The notes under the pieces were generated by a model, which saw nothing but the letters and a program-made list of their open reading frames with translations, had not been told where the DNA came from and made no database searches. The translations under genes and the position numbers were made by a program. From positions 1,116,001 to 1,180,000 of the forward strand of contig NZ_CP150668.1 in assembly GCF_038024095.1 (NCBI RefSeq): a DNA stretch of 64,000 nt. The letters run 5' to 3'. The stretch comes from Polaribacter tangerinus (GTDB lineage: Bacteria > Bacteroidota > Bacteroidia > Flavobacteriales > Flavobacteriaceae). Positions 18,412 through 26,548 of the stretch are shown in pieces; the first letter of the stretch is position 1; every line of letters starts with the position of its first letter.

Positions 18412-20211
18412 ATGAAAATATCGATAGCGCCATTGTTCTTTTTACTATTCCTACATATTCACTGCAGCAATAGTTTTGCTCAGGAACCAAGTTGGTCTGT
18501 AAATCCGTCTGACTTTCAATATAGCATGACAATTACTGCTTTTTTAAATATTGATGGAGAAAATTTAACAAATACGAATGATAAGGTTGCGGCATTTGTA
18601 GATGGAGAGATTAGAGGGATTGGTAATGTAAGCTATAATAAAACTAGCGATAAACACCTTGTATATTTAACCATATTTGGAAACAAAAACGGTGAAATCA
18701 TCCAATTTAAAATATATGATAGTTCGAAAGATAGAATTGTAAATGCCTTACATACAGAGATTTTCGATATTGATGTTTCGTTAGGAACTGTTTTTCAATC
18801 GTATTGTATTGCAAATTCATCGTTGAGTGCTACCGCAAAATTATTGAATTTTGATTTTAAAAGCCTCAACACAAAAGTTCGAAAAGTAGACAATCAGTTA
18901 TTTATTTCTGTACCATATAATACAGATGTTAGTGCTTTAACACCTGTTTTTTCTGTATCGGAGGGTGCTAATGTATTTGTAAATAAAGAAAAGCAATTTT
19001 CTGGGAGAACACAGCATAATTTTGAACAGCCTGTTGTTTTTGAAGTGGTATCTCAAAGTCAAAAAACCGTATCAGAATATTTAATAACCATAGAGTTTAT
19101 TTCTTTTACCTCAAACATAAAAGCAACATTGAGTTTAGAGAACCCGAAAGAAAAAAATAAAATTCCTGTTGTAATTTCTGCGGTATTCGACAGTCCGCCT
19201 ACAAATTTTACAAAAGAAAATATACTAGGTTCAAATTGGCTACTATATAAGTTTCATAAAATAACAGACACAGAATTTATCATTGAGGTACTTCCATATT
19301 TAGAGTCTGTACCAGAAATTAGCCTTTATTTATCTGAAAGCAAGCCTGATTTAGAACTTCCAGATTACCCTGTAATTTCTAATACTTTTAGACATCATAT
19401 AGACACAACAGCTCCTATCATTAAAAATATAACTCTTAAAAAAGATACAAATAAAGAGTATTTTGAAATTGAATTTAATGAAGAGGTAAGGAATGTTAAA
19501 ATAACCGATTTTAAATTAACAGGAACTTTAGCTAGTAACTACAGCATGCTAGAACTGATACCAATTACAGACAAAAAGTTCAACTTAATTGTAGAAACTA
19601 CTTCCGATAAAAAAGGCACAATTAATCTAACAGTAAATGAAAATACCTCTATTTCTGATGTAAGTAACAACTTGCTTTTAAAGCAACATACAGATATGTA
19701 TTATTTAGATATGACGCCTCCTACCCTTTTATTACAAGATATTTACTTAGAAATAAAAACCAATGAAAGCAAAACAATTTCTTTTAATGATATAGACAAA
19801 GGCTCTTTTGATAATCTAGAAATAGCTTCGATTATTATCGATAAAACTACATTTACAATAGCAGATTCAGGAACTAATAGCGTGTTAGTAACTGCTACGG
19901 ATAGTGTTGGTAATACAACTAAAAAAACTATTAATGTAGTGGTTAATGAGAACAGTTTATCTATTAATGACAGTGAGTACTCCACCAAAATAAACGTCTA
20001 CCCTAACCCAACAAAAAATAGTTTTACACTAAAAAGTAGCTCCATAAAAATACATGCTATTGAGATGTATAATAGTTTGGGGTTGAAAGTAAATATTCAA
20101 TCTAAAAACTCGAATAATATTGAAATAGGTACTCTTAAAAATGGCGTTTATTTACTTAAAATACATACAGAGGAGCACGGAATTATTGTAAAAAAAATAA
20201 TAAAAAAATAG
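18412..20211 (+). CDS. Secreted DWSV-module protein with T9SS type A sorting domain
   Basis: The protein has 599 residues with an N-terminal signal peptide ending near SNSFAQ. Residues about 25-145 are the DWSV module (SWSVNPSDFQYSMTI, DKVAAFVDGEIRGIG, LVYLTIFGNKNGE, IQFKIYD). A DUF5018-like region follows (about 146-235; LFISVPYNTDVSALTPVFSV). Ig-like segments come next (TTAPIIKNITL, DMTPPTLLLQD, VLVTATDSVGNTTKKT). The last 75 residues (INVYPNPTKNSFTL to KNGVYLLKIHTEEH) form a type A sorting domain. It is paralogous to the upstream gene over the first 230 residues. It is likely a surface-attached or released T9SS cargo, with no enzymatic motif visible. It is the last gene of the cluster and converges with the LytTR regulator 11 bases away. 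Confidence 0.85.
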   Translation: MKISIAPLFFLLFLHIHCSNSFAQEPSWSVNPSDFQYSMTITAFLNIDGENLTNTNDKVAAFVDGEIRGIGNVSYNKTSDKHLVYLTIFGNKNGEIIQFKIYDSSKDRIVNALHTEIFDIDVSLGTVFQSYCIANSSLSATAKLLNFDFKSLNTKVRKVDNQLFISVPYNTDVSALTPVFSVSEGANVFVNKEKQFSGRTQHNFEQPVVFEVVSQSQKTVSEYLITIEFISFTSNIKATLSLENPKEKNKIPVVISAVFDSPPTNFTKENILGSNWLLYKFHKITDTEFIIEVLPYLESVPEISLYLSESKPDLELPDYPVISNTFRHHIDTTAPIIKNITLKKDTNKEYFEIEFNEEVRNVKITDFKLTGTLASNYSMLELIPITDKKFNLIVETTSDKKGTINLTVNENTSISDVSNNLLLKQHTDMYYLDMTPPTLLLQDIYLEIKTNESKTISFNDIDKGSFDNLEIASIIIDKTTFTIADSGTNSVLVTATDSVGNTTKKTINVVVNENSLSINDSEYSTKINVYPNPTKNSFTLKSSSIKIHAIEMYNSLGLKVNIQSKNSNNIEIGTLKNGVYLLKIHTEEHGIIVKKIIKK

Positions 20212-20222
20212 CTATTACATTT

Positions 20223-20927
20223 CTAAGCACTTTCCATAACTTTAAAAAAACGATCTTTGTAAGACCTACCAATTGGCACTTTTTGAGTGTCTAAAAACAC
20301 ATGATTAGAGTTGTATTTTTCTACATTAAGTGTATTTACTAAATACGACTTTTGTACCTGAAAAATAGTATTGCTATTTACAATATGCAACAACTCTTTA
20401 AAGCTCATTCGTGTTAAATACTCGTTAGTTTTAGTAACAATCGATAAATAGTTCCCGTCAGATTTTACATACAATAAATCTTTAATATATATCTTTTTAA
20501 AATCACCAGCTACTTTAATAATAAAAAAATCTTTCTCTCTTAGTTCAGATTTCTGACTCTTCTCTACTCTAAAAGCCAATGCCAAGCTACTAAATAAATC
20601 TGCCTCTGTAAATGGTTTGGTAATGTATGCTTTAGGGGCAACTTTTATGGCTTTTTCTATAGTTTTTTTATCGGAATTAGAGGTTAAAAATAAAAATGGA
20701 ATTTGATAATTTACACTTATAATCTCTGCCAAATCTATGCCGTTTAAAACTCCTTTTATAACAATGTCTATAATTACTATATCTACTGTGTTATTTTTTA
20801 TTTCTAGCAATGCATGCTCGGCATTGTCAACCAAAGCAACTACGTTGTAATTGTTATTTTCTAGACAGATTTTTATATCTTCTGCAATAATTAAATTATC
20901 TTCTACAACTAGTACATTTTTTTTCAT
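20223..20927 (-). CDS. LytTR-family response regulator
   Basis: The protein has 234 residues. Residues 1-120 form a receiver domain: acidic pair E9-D10, phosphoacceptor D54 in IIDIVIKG, T82 in FLTSNSD, and K104 in AYITKPF. Residues about 135-232 form a LytTR DNA-binding domain (IYIKDLLYVKSDGNYLSI, FQVQKSYLVNTLNV, VPIGRSYKDRF). It is downstream of a histidine kinase gene with a 9-base gap, so the two form a two-component system in one operon. LytTR regulators usually act on short direct repeats upstream of target genes. No such site was identified here. The neighbouring surface-protein cluster is a possible but unproven target. Confidence 0.93.
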   Translation of the reverse strand: MKKNVLVVEDNLIIAEDIKICLENNNYNVVALVDNAEHALLEIKNNTVDIVIIDIVIKGVLNGIDLAEIISVNYQIPFLFLTSNSDKKTIEKAIKVAPKAYITKPFTEADLFSSLALAFRVEKSQKSELREKDFFIIKVAGDFKKIYIKDLLYVKSDGNYLSIVTKTNEYLTRMSFKELLHIVNSNTIFQVQKSYLVNTLNVEKYNSNHVFLDTQKVPIGRSYKDRFFKVMESA

Positions 20928-20936
20928 AAAAAGCGT

Positions 20937-22934
20937 TTAATTATTTTTTGTTATTGTATATAAAACTCCTTCATTTAATGCTGTTTCTAACCTTAGTTTT
21001 GCTCCTAACTGTTGTGTTAAAATTTCAATTAATCGAAGGCCTAACCCTTGGTTTTTTTCTTCATTTTTATTAAAACCAATACCTGTATCTTTTATTTTAA
21101 GAGTGTAACTACCTTTATCTTCCTCTCCATAAATACTAAAAGAAAAAGCATTTTCTTTGTTATGCTTTATAGCATTTGTTAGAATTTCATTTACTATTAA
21201 GCCCACCAACATTGCGTTGTCTATAGGCATTAAAAAAGGGGTTGCTATTTGATGCTTTACATTTTCTAGACGAGTAAAACTCTCAATTGTATTTCTAACA
21301 ATTTCTGTAAGGTATATTTGTAATGAAATTGTACTATAATCTTCATTTTCATACAATTGTTGATGCACCAAAGACATCGTTTTTATTCTTCTTTTACTGT
21401 CGTTAAAAACCTCATTTAATTCAGGTACCTGTATGCTATTATTTTGCAGTGATAACAAACTAGATATCATTTGTAAATTATTTTTTACTCGATGATGTAT
21501 TTCCTTCAGTAAAAATTCGTTTTTCTTACTTTCGCTCTCTATTCTTTTTGATGAATTGAGTAACTTTTGATTACTTAACTTTAATTTTTCTTTTGCGTTT
21601 TTTTGTAATCTTAAATTGGTGTAAACTAAAAAAACAACAAATAATAATGCAACAATAGCTAAAGAAGTAAAAAAGATAATTTTTTTCTTATTTACAGCCT
21701 CTAACTCTAAATTTAAAGATTTTGCTTTTTCTATTTGTAGCAGTTCCTTTTTCTGAGTTACATCAAACTTGGCCAACATTAATAAAGAGCGATTCTTCTG
21801 GTTTATAAAATCTATGGAATCTTTAAACTGAAAATAATGCTCCATATTGGTATTGTAAGCGGCAACATTTCCAGCAATTTTATTGGCAATTGCATATTGT
21901 TTAAACCAATCTAGCTCTAAATCTAAAATTCGCTTTTTTTGACTAGCCTGTTTTATCGAATCTAAATATGCTAAAGAAAAAGTACTACTTTTTAAGGCAT
22001 TATAGGACTTGGCAATAGTCATCCATTTAAAAATTTTCTGATCTACTTCTTTAATTTCATCGCAATCTGGTAACACTGTTTTTAAAACTGGTATTGCTTC
22101 CTTGTATTTTTTATCTAAAAACAAACACTCTCCTTGCTGAGAAATTGCCAAATTTTTAAAATAACTTTTAACATATTCTGTGTAGGAGTTTTTGCCTTTA
22201 TAGTTTTCATTTTTAATTATAAAGTCTGCCTGACTTTCCATTTTTTTAAAATAATAACGAGCACTATCTATCTGTTTATTATTTAAAAAAAGCATTCCTA
22301 ATTTATTGTAGTAGGTAATTTTATTAAAGTCGTTTTCTATAGGAAATTTTTCAAATAACTTAAAGTCGTTTATGGCCTCGGCATGCATACCAACTACACT
22401 ATATAGTTCCCAAAAGTTGTTTGAATTTTCGTTATTTACTCTTAATTTTCTAACTTCAACTGCTTCTCCAAAACTACCAATAGATCGGTAAGACAGCTCT
22501 AATCGTTGCAATACGTTGGCGTATTGTTCTGAAGAAATAAATTGTTTGTTTGTTAAAACAAAATTTAAATAAGGTATTGCCAACTCAAACTTTGTTTGCC
22601 TATGATATATAATTGCAAGCGCTAATGCCAATTGAGTAGTAAGCTTTTTTTGAGTAGTTTTTTTAGCTCCTAAAAATTGTACTTTTAATATTTTTGCCCA
22701 TCTAAAGTGGCTTAAATAATTGTACATATTTGTCTTATCGTCGGGATATAAAGAGTTCCAATAAACAATAAGTTTTTCTGCAGATGATTTTGTATAACGA
22801 TACTCTGCATTAGGAATTTTTAGGTCAATAAGTTTCTGCTTGTAATAAATGGTGTCTGAAGTATTAGACAACACACTATTACTAAAAAGCAAGAATAAAA
22901 AAGTAATAAAAATAGAATATAATCTACATTTCAT
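20937..22934 (-). CDS. TPR-containing sensor histidine kinase (HisKA_2 type)
   Basis: The protein has 665 residues. After a signal peptide (YSIFITFLFLLFSNSVLS) comes a periplasmic region of about 380 residues made of TPR-like helical repeats. A single membrane segment follows near residues 415-437 (IIFFTSLAIVALLFVVFLVY), then a coiled coil. The phosphoacceptor domain has LLKEIHHRVKNNLQM (His near residue 480) followed by LLSLQ, the HisKA_2 signature. The ATPase domain shows NEILTNAIKHN, IKDTGIGF and QGLGLRLIEIL. Flavobacterial kinases of this type typically pair with LytTR regulators, as here. The TPR region probably senses an envelope protein or peptide. Confidence 0.92.
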   Translation of the reverse strand: MKCRLYSIFITFLFLLFSNSVLSNTSDTIYYKQKLIDLKIPNAEYRYTKSSAEKLIVYWNSLYPDDKTNMYNYLSHFRWAKILKVQFLGAKKTTQKKLTTQLALALAIIYHRQTKFELAIPYLNFVLTNKQFISSEQYANVLQRLELSYRSIGSFGEAVEVRKLRVNNENSNNFWELYSVVGMHAEAINDFKLFEKFPIENDFNKITYYNKLGMLFLNNKQIDSARYYFKKMESQADFIIKNENYKGKNSYTEYVKSYFKNLAISQQGECLFLDKKYKEAIPVLKTVLPDCDEIKEVDQKIFKWMTIAKSYNALKSSTFSLAYLDSIKQASQKKRILDLELDWFKQYAIANKIAGNVAAYNTNMEHYFQFKDSIDFINQKNRSLLMLAKFDVTQKKELLQIEKAKSLNLELEAVNKKKIIFFTSLAIVALLFVVFLVYTNLRLQKNAKEKLKLSNQKLLNSSKRIESESKKNEFLLKEIHHRVKNNLQMISSLLSLQNNSIQVPELNEVFNDSKRRIKTMSLVHQQLYENEDYSTISLQIYLTEIVRNTIESFTRLENVKHQIATPFLMPIDNAMLVGLIVNEILTNAIKHNKENAFSFSIYGEEDKGSYTLKIKDTGIGFNKNEEKNQGLGLRLIEILTQQLGAKLRLETALNEGVLYTITKNN

Positions 22935-23090
22935 TAGTATTAGGTAAGGGGATTGTTCTTAACAAAAGTAAATAAATAATACTTAAATTACTTTTTAAAA
23001 TACCAAAGTATAAAACCGAAATTTGTAAAAAGGACAAATATTGATGCTAAAGCTTAGTTTTTTGAATGAGTTTAGAAGTGTAATAACCAA

Positions 23091-23120
23091 AAAAAATCAT
23101 ATGTATGCATATGATTTTTT
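23091..23120 (-). terminator. Intrinsic terminator after the 23149-24426 gene
   Basis: Arms AAAAAATCATATG (23091-23103) and CATATGATTTTTT (23108-23120) with a 4-base loop. It lies 29 bases past the stop codon of the minus-strand gene at 23149. The rest of the 22935-23148 gap shows nothing recognisable. Confidence 0.8.
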
Positions 23121-23148
23121 AAATATTATCTAAAAATTGATTACTAAT

Positions 23149-24426
23149 TTATTTTTTGATAATATTTAAAAAATCTGGTAATTTTTCTAGTGTCTCATTT
23201 CCTTTAACAAATTTACCTTCTTTTAAAACTTGAAAAACACCTTCCTCTAACTTTAAAATTTTAGAAGATCCTTTATAATCTTTAAAAGCGTCTTTGGCTT
23301 TTGAAACTTTTGTTCCGTTTTGATTAATCCAAGAAACTTTACCTGCTTTAATTGCTTGGTATTTGTTGCCATGAAAAGCTCCTATATAATCGAAATTAGT
23401 TGCAGTGTACAAAACCTTACCATCAATGGCACATAAATAGGCAAATACTTTGTAGTCGTTTTCTAAATATAATGGGTGAATTCCGCCCCCTAAATGTCCG
23501 CCAAATTTATACCAATCTTTATCAATCTTTACCTCGTCATCTTTGTTATATTTTCTAATTCTGTCGTTCTTTTTTAAATCTCTTAAGACTTCTTCTAAAT
23601 TTCCAATCTTTACTATTTTATGTTGTTTTAAATCATAAACCATTGGTTTAAAAGAATTGTTTGGGTAGGTTACCAGGCGGCCGTTTTCTCTTGGTAGTGA
23701 AACATAACCGTAATTCGTAGACAGTGTATTAAAATCATTTGGACTCGGCATTAAAGCTCCTTTACCTGTGCTAGTATCGAAATAGAAAATTTTGGTTGGA
23801 GTAACTTTTTTGTCTAACAATAATATAAAACCTTCAAAACTTATACCTGCTTTGTATTCATCTGCAACCGCTTCAACTTCAGCTTTATCATTTACTATTC
23901 CGAAATAGGTGTCCTTAGAAAATAATGCATATCCTTTTTTGTTAAATGCATAAATACTATCGGCATTAACACCAAGTTTTCTTGCTTTATTTGTCCAAAT
24001 AGTTTTTAAAGAATCAATTCGTTTTAGCTCATTTTCTTTAGCTATTCGTAGTCTTTCTTCTTCTTCTTTAGCTAGTCTTCTTGCCTCAATTTCATCTCTA
24101 ACTGTTACTAGAAACTCTACTTGTTCTAAATACTGTTCTGTTTTTTTATTCTTAACAACTAAAAAATACTGCTTTAAATAACGGTGAGCTTCCTCTAAAT
24201 CGTCTCTTTCGAAAGCGATACTTGCACCAAGTTTAGCAACTCTAGGAGAGGTTATGGTATCCATAAAACTCAACGCCTTTTGAAAATCTGTAAAGGCCTG
24301 CTCCCATTCTAAATTACCTGCCTTGGCCTCTGAACGATTTATATAAACTGCTGCAATATCTTTGTTAGATTGCGCATAGAATGAGCTGTATGCAATAATG
24401 CATAAAAATGTTAGTAGTTTTTTCAT
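23149..24426 (-). CDS. Secreted protein with N-terminal TPR-like helices, function unknown
   Basis: The protein has 425 residues with a signal peptide (MKKLLTFLCIIAYSSFYAQ). Residues about 20-100 look like two TPR-type helix pairs (EWEQAFTDFQKALSF, DDLEEAHRYLKQYFL). A charged coiled coil follows (about 108-145, EIEARRLAKEEEERLRIAKE). The C-terminal 270 residues are rich in beta strands with repeated short Gly/Tyr/Lys motifs (KGYALFSKDTYFGIV, GNKYQAIKAGKVSWINQNG), resembling WG-type repeats, though this match is weak. No catalytic motif is visible. I do not recognise the family. It stands alone with its own terminator. A candidate -7 box (TATTTTTGC, minus strand) lies about 40 bases before the ATG. 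Confidence 0.7.
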   Translation of the reverse strand: MKKLLTFLCIIAYSSFYAQSNKDIAAVYINRSEAKAGNLEWEQAFTDFQKALSFMDTITSPRVAKLGASIAFERDDLEEAHRYLKQYFLVVKNKKTEQYLEQVEFLVTVRDEIEARRLAKEEEERLRIAKENELKRIDSLKTIWTNKARKLGVNADSIYAFNKKGYALFSKDTYFGIVNDKAEVEAVADEYKAGISFEGFILLLDKKVTPTKIFYFDTSTGKGALMPSPNDFNTLSTNYGYVSLPRENGRLVTYPNNSFKPMVYDLKQHKIVKIGNLEEVLRDLKKNDRIRKYNKDDEVKIDKDWYKFGGHLGGGIHPLYLENDYKVFAYLCAIDGKVLYTATNFDYIGAFHGNKYQAIKAGKVSWINQNGTKVSKAKDAFKDYKGSSKILKLEEGVFQVLKEGKFVKGNETLEKLPDFLNIIKK

Positions 24427-24494
24427 GTTATTTTTTTTTACCCCTTAAATTGCAATATAGCAAAAATATTATTTATTGCAATAATAGCACATAC

Positions 24495-25487
24495 CTAAAA
24501 GTGGGTATATGTAGTGTATTCATTAATAGCACCATTAGTATCAGCATAAATTAAAATAACATCTAAATGTGGGTTTTTAAGAACAAAATTTTTTGTTTTT
24601 TCTAAACCCATGGCCATAAACGCAGTTGCATAAGCATCTACATCTGCACAATCTAAACTAGCAATTACCGACACACTAAGTAAATTACTTTCATATGCAA
24701 AACCCGTTTTAGGATTTATAGTATGTACATATTTTTCTCCAGTTTTAGAGTATCGGTATTTTCTATAATTGCCAGATGTTGCCATCGATTTATTTTTTAA
24801 AGTAATATTTTTAAATCCTGAATTTGTATCACTTTTTACAGGATCTACCACTTTAATTGCCCATAAGCTCCCATCTTTTTTATTCCCTTTTACTCTAATT
24901 TCACCGCCAATTTCAACTAAATAATTGGCAATCTTTTCTTGTTCTAAAAAACGTGCAATTACATCAATTCCATATCCTTTTGCAATAGAATTAAAATCGA
25001 AATATATTTCTGGAAATTGTTTTTTTATTTTACCCTCTACCAAAGAAACTTTATTCAAACCTACAAATCTCATTTGATCTGCTACTTGCTGTTTGGTTAA
25101 ATCTACTTTAGTGTTTTTAGGTCCGAAACCCCAAGCATTTACTAAATTACCTACTGTAGGATCGAAGTAACCATCGGTTTCTTTGTAAATTTTTTTTGAT
25201 TTATAAAAAACTTCCTCAAAGTAACTATCTACTGAAATACTAGTATCTCCTTGATTAATTTTACTAATATCTGACGTTGGAATATAGGTAGACAAAGAGG
25301 CATTTATAGCGTTAAAAAGTTGGTTTATTTCTGGCTGATAATTCTTTTTTCCCTCTAGATATACAATTTTATAAGTAGTACCAAAAACAGTTCCTTCTAA
25401 CACATAATCTTTTGTTGCTATCTGTGAAGAACATGAAAAAAAAATAAGACAAATGGTTAATAATGAGGTGATTCTGAGTAGTTTCAT
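24495..25487 (-). CDS. apbE: FAD:protein FMN transferase
   Basis: The protein has 330 residues and an N-terminal lipoprotein signal (ITSLLTICLIFFSC, Cys19), which would anchor it in the periplasm. ApbE proteins attach FMN covalently to Thr/Ser of flavoproteins such as NqrC and RnfG. Family signatures present include DFNSIAKGYGIDVIARFL, YLVEIGGEIRVKGNK, YVHTINPKTGFAYES and the metal-binding segment DCADVDAYATAFMAMG. Length is usual for the family. No Nqr or Rnf operon is in this window, so its substrate must be encoded elsewhere. Confidence 0.93.
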   Translation of the reverse strand: MKLLRITSLLTICLIFFSCSSQIATKDYVLEGTVFGTTYKIVYLEGKKNYQPEINQLFNAINASLSTYIPTSDISKINQGDTSISVDSYFEEVFYKSKKIYKETDGYFDPTVGNLVNAWGFGPKNTKVDLTKQQVADQMRFVGLNKVSLVEGKIKKQFPEIYFDFNSIAKGYGIDVIARFLEQEKIANYLVEIGGEIRVKGNKKDGSLWAIKVVDPVKSDTNSGFKNITLKNKSMATSGNYRKYRYSKTGEKYVHTINPKTGFAYESNLLSVSVIASLDCADVDAYATAFMAMGLEKTKNFVLKNPHLDVILIYADTNGAINEYTTYTHF

Positions 25488-25610
25488 AGATAAAAGTTAT
25501 TAAAAACAAAAATAGTGTATAAAATTTTCACAAAAAATGATAATTCATTCTTTTTATAAATCGTTTTTGTTAAATTTGTATCAACCATTTAATTATTAAG
25601 TTTATAAATA

Positions 25611-26456
25611 ATGAAGAAAATATCATTTATCTTATTATCAGCAGTTTTGCTTAGTTCATGTGTTTCTAAAAAAGAATTTGTAGCACTTCAAACAGCTAAA
25701 GAAAAAACTGAAGAAGAGTTACTAGCCGTTAAAACGAATTTACAGAAATGTTTAATTGAAAAAGAAAAAGAAGATGCAAAAGTATTTGCATTAACAGAGC
25801 AGGTTAAATACTTACAAGAAGATAAAAAAACAGCTTTAAAACAAGTAGAAAACTTAACTGTTTTAACTCAATCTTCTTCTGATAATATTAAAAATGTAAT
25901 TTCTCAATTGAGCGAGAAAGACAAATATATTAATGGTATAAGAGAAGCAATGACTCAAAAAGATTCTTTGAATTTAGCTATTAAATACCATTTAACTAAA
26001 AATCTTACCGATGGTATTCAGGATAAAGATATAGAAGTTAATGTAGAAAAAACAGTTGTTTTTATTTCTATTTCCGACAAGTTATTATTTAAAAGTGGTA
26101 GCTACAATGTAACTGATGGTGCCTACACTGTTTTAGAAAAAATAGCTAAGGTTATTAATGACCAACCAACTATGGAAGTGATGATAGAAGGACACACAGA
26201 TTCTACGCCAATAAAACGAACTATTATTCAAGACAACTGGGACTTATCTGCTTTAAGAGCAACTTCTATTACTCGAATTTTACAATATAAATATGGTGTT
26301 CAGCCAGCTAGATTAATTGCAGCAGCAAGAAGCCAATATGTTCCTTTGGTTGCAAATGATTCTCCTGCAAACAAAGCAAAAAACAGAAGAACTAAAATTA
26401 TTATCATGCCTAAGTTAAATCAGTTTTTCGATTTATTAGAGCAAGATGCTAAATAA
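25611..26456 (+). CDS. OmpA-family peptidoglycan-binding lipoprotein
   Basis: The protein has 281 residues. The N-terminus MKKISFILLSAVLLSSC is a lipoprotein signal with the lipidated Cys at 17. Residues about 25-125 form a long coiled coil (KEKTEEELLAVKTNLQKC and following). Residues about 150-270 are an OmpA C-terminal domain: LLFKSGSYNVTDGAYTVL, IEGHTDSTP, WDLSALRATSITRIL, and NRRTKIIIMP. It most likely tethers the outer membrane to peptidoglycan. A -7 box TAAATTTG (25571-25578) fits a transcript start about 25 bases before the ATG. It is monocistronic, with a terminator right after it, and divergent from apbE. Confidence 0.92.
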   Translation: MKKISFILLSAVLLSSCVSKKEFVALQTAKEKTEEELLAVKTNLQKCLIEKEKEDAKVFALTEQVKYLQEDKKTALKQVENLTVLTQSSSDNIKNVISQLSEKDKYINGIREAMTQKDSLNLAIKYHLTKNLTDGIQDKDIEVNVEKTVVFISISDKLLFKSGSYNVTDGAYTVLEKIAKVINDQPTMEVMIEGHTDSTPIKRTIIQDNWDLSALRATSITRILQYKYGVQPARLIAAARSQYVPLVANDSPANKAKNRRTKIIIMPKLNQFFDLLEQDAK

Positions 26457-26477
26457 TTTTAAATCGAAAATTTATAC

Positions 26478-26505
26478 AACCACTCTTTATAGAGTGGTTT
26501 TTTTT
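26478..26505 (+). terminator. Intrinsic terminator of the OmpA-family gene
   Basis: A 9-bp stem AACCACTCT/AGAGTGGTT (26478-26486 with 26491-26499) and a 4-base loop are followed by an uninterrupted T run. It is located 22 bases after the stop codon. Confidence 0.9.
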
Positions 26506-26548
26506 AATCTTAAATCAGCTATTTTTGCCAAAAAATAGTCTTAATTCT

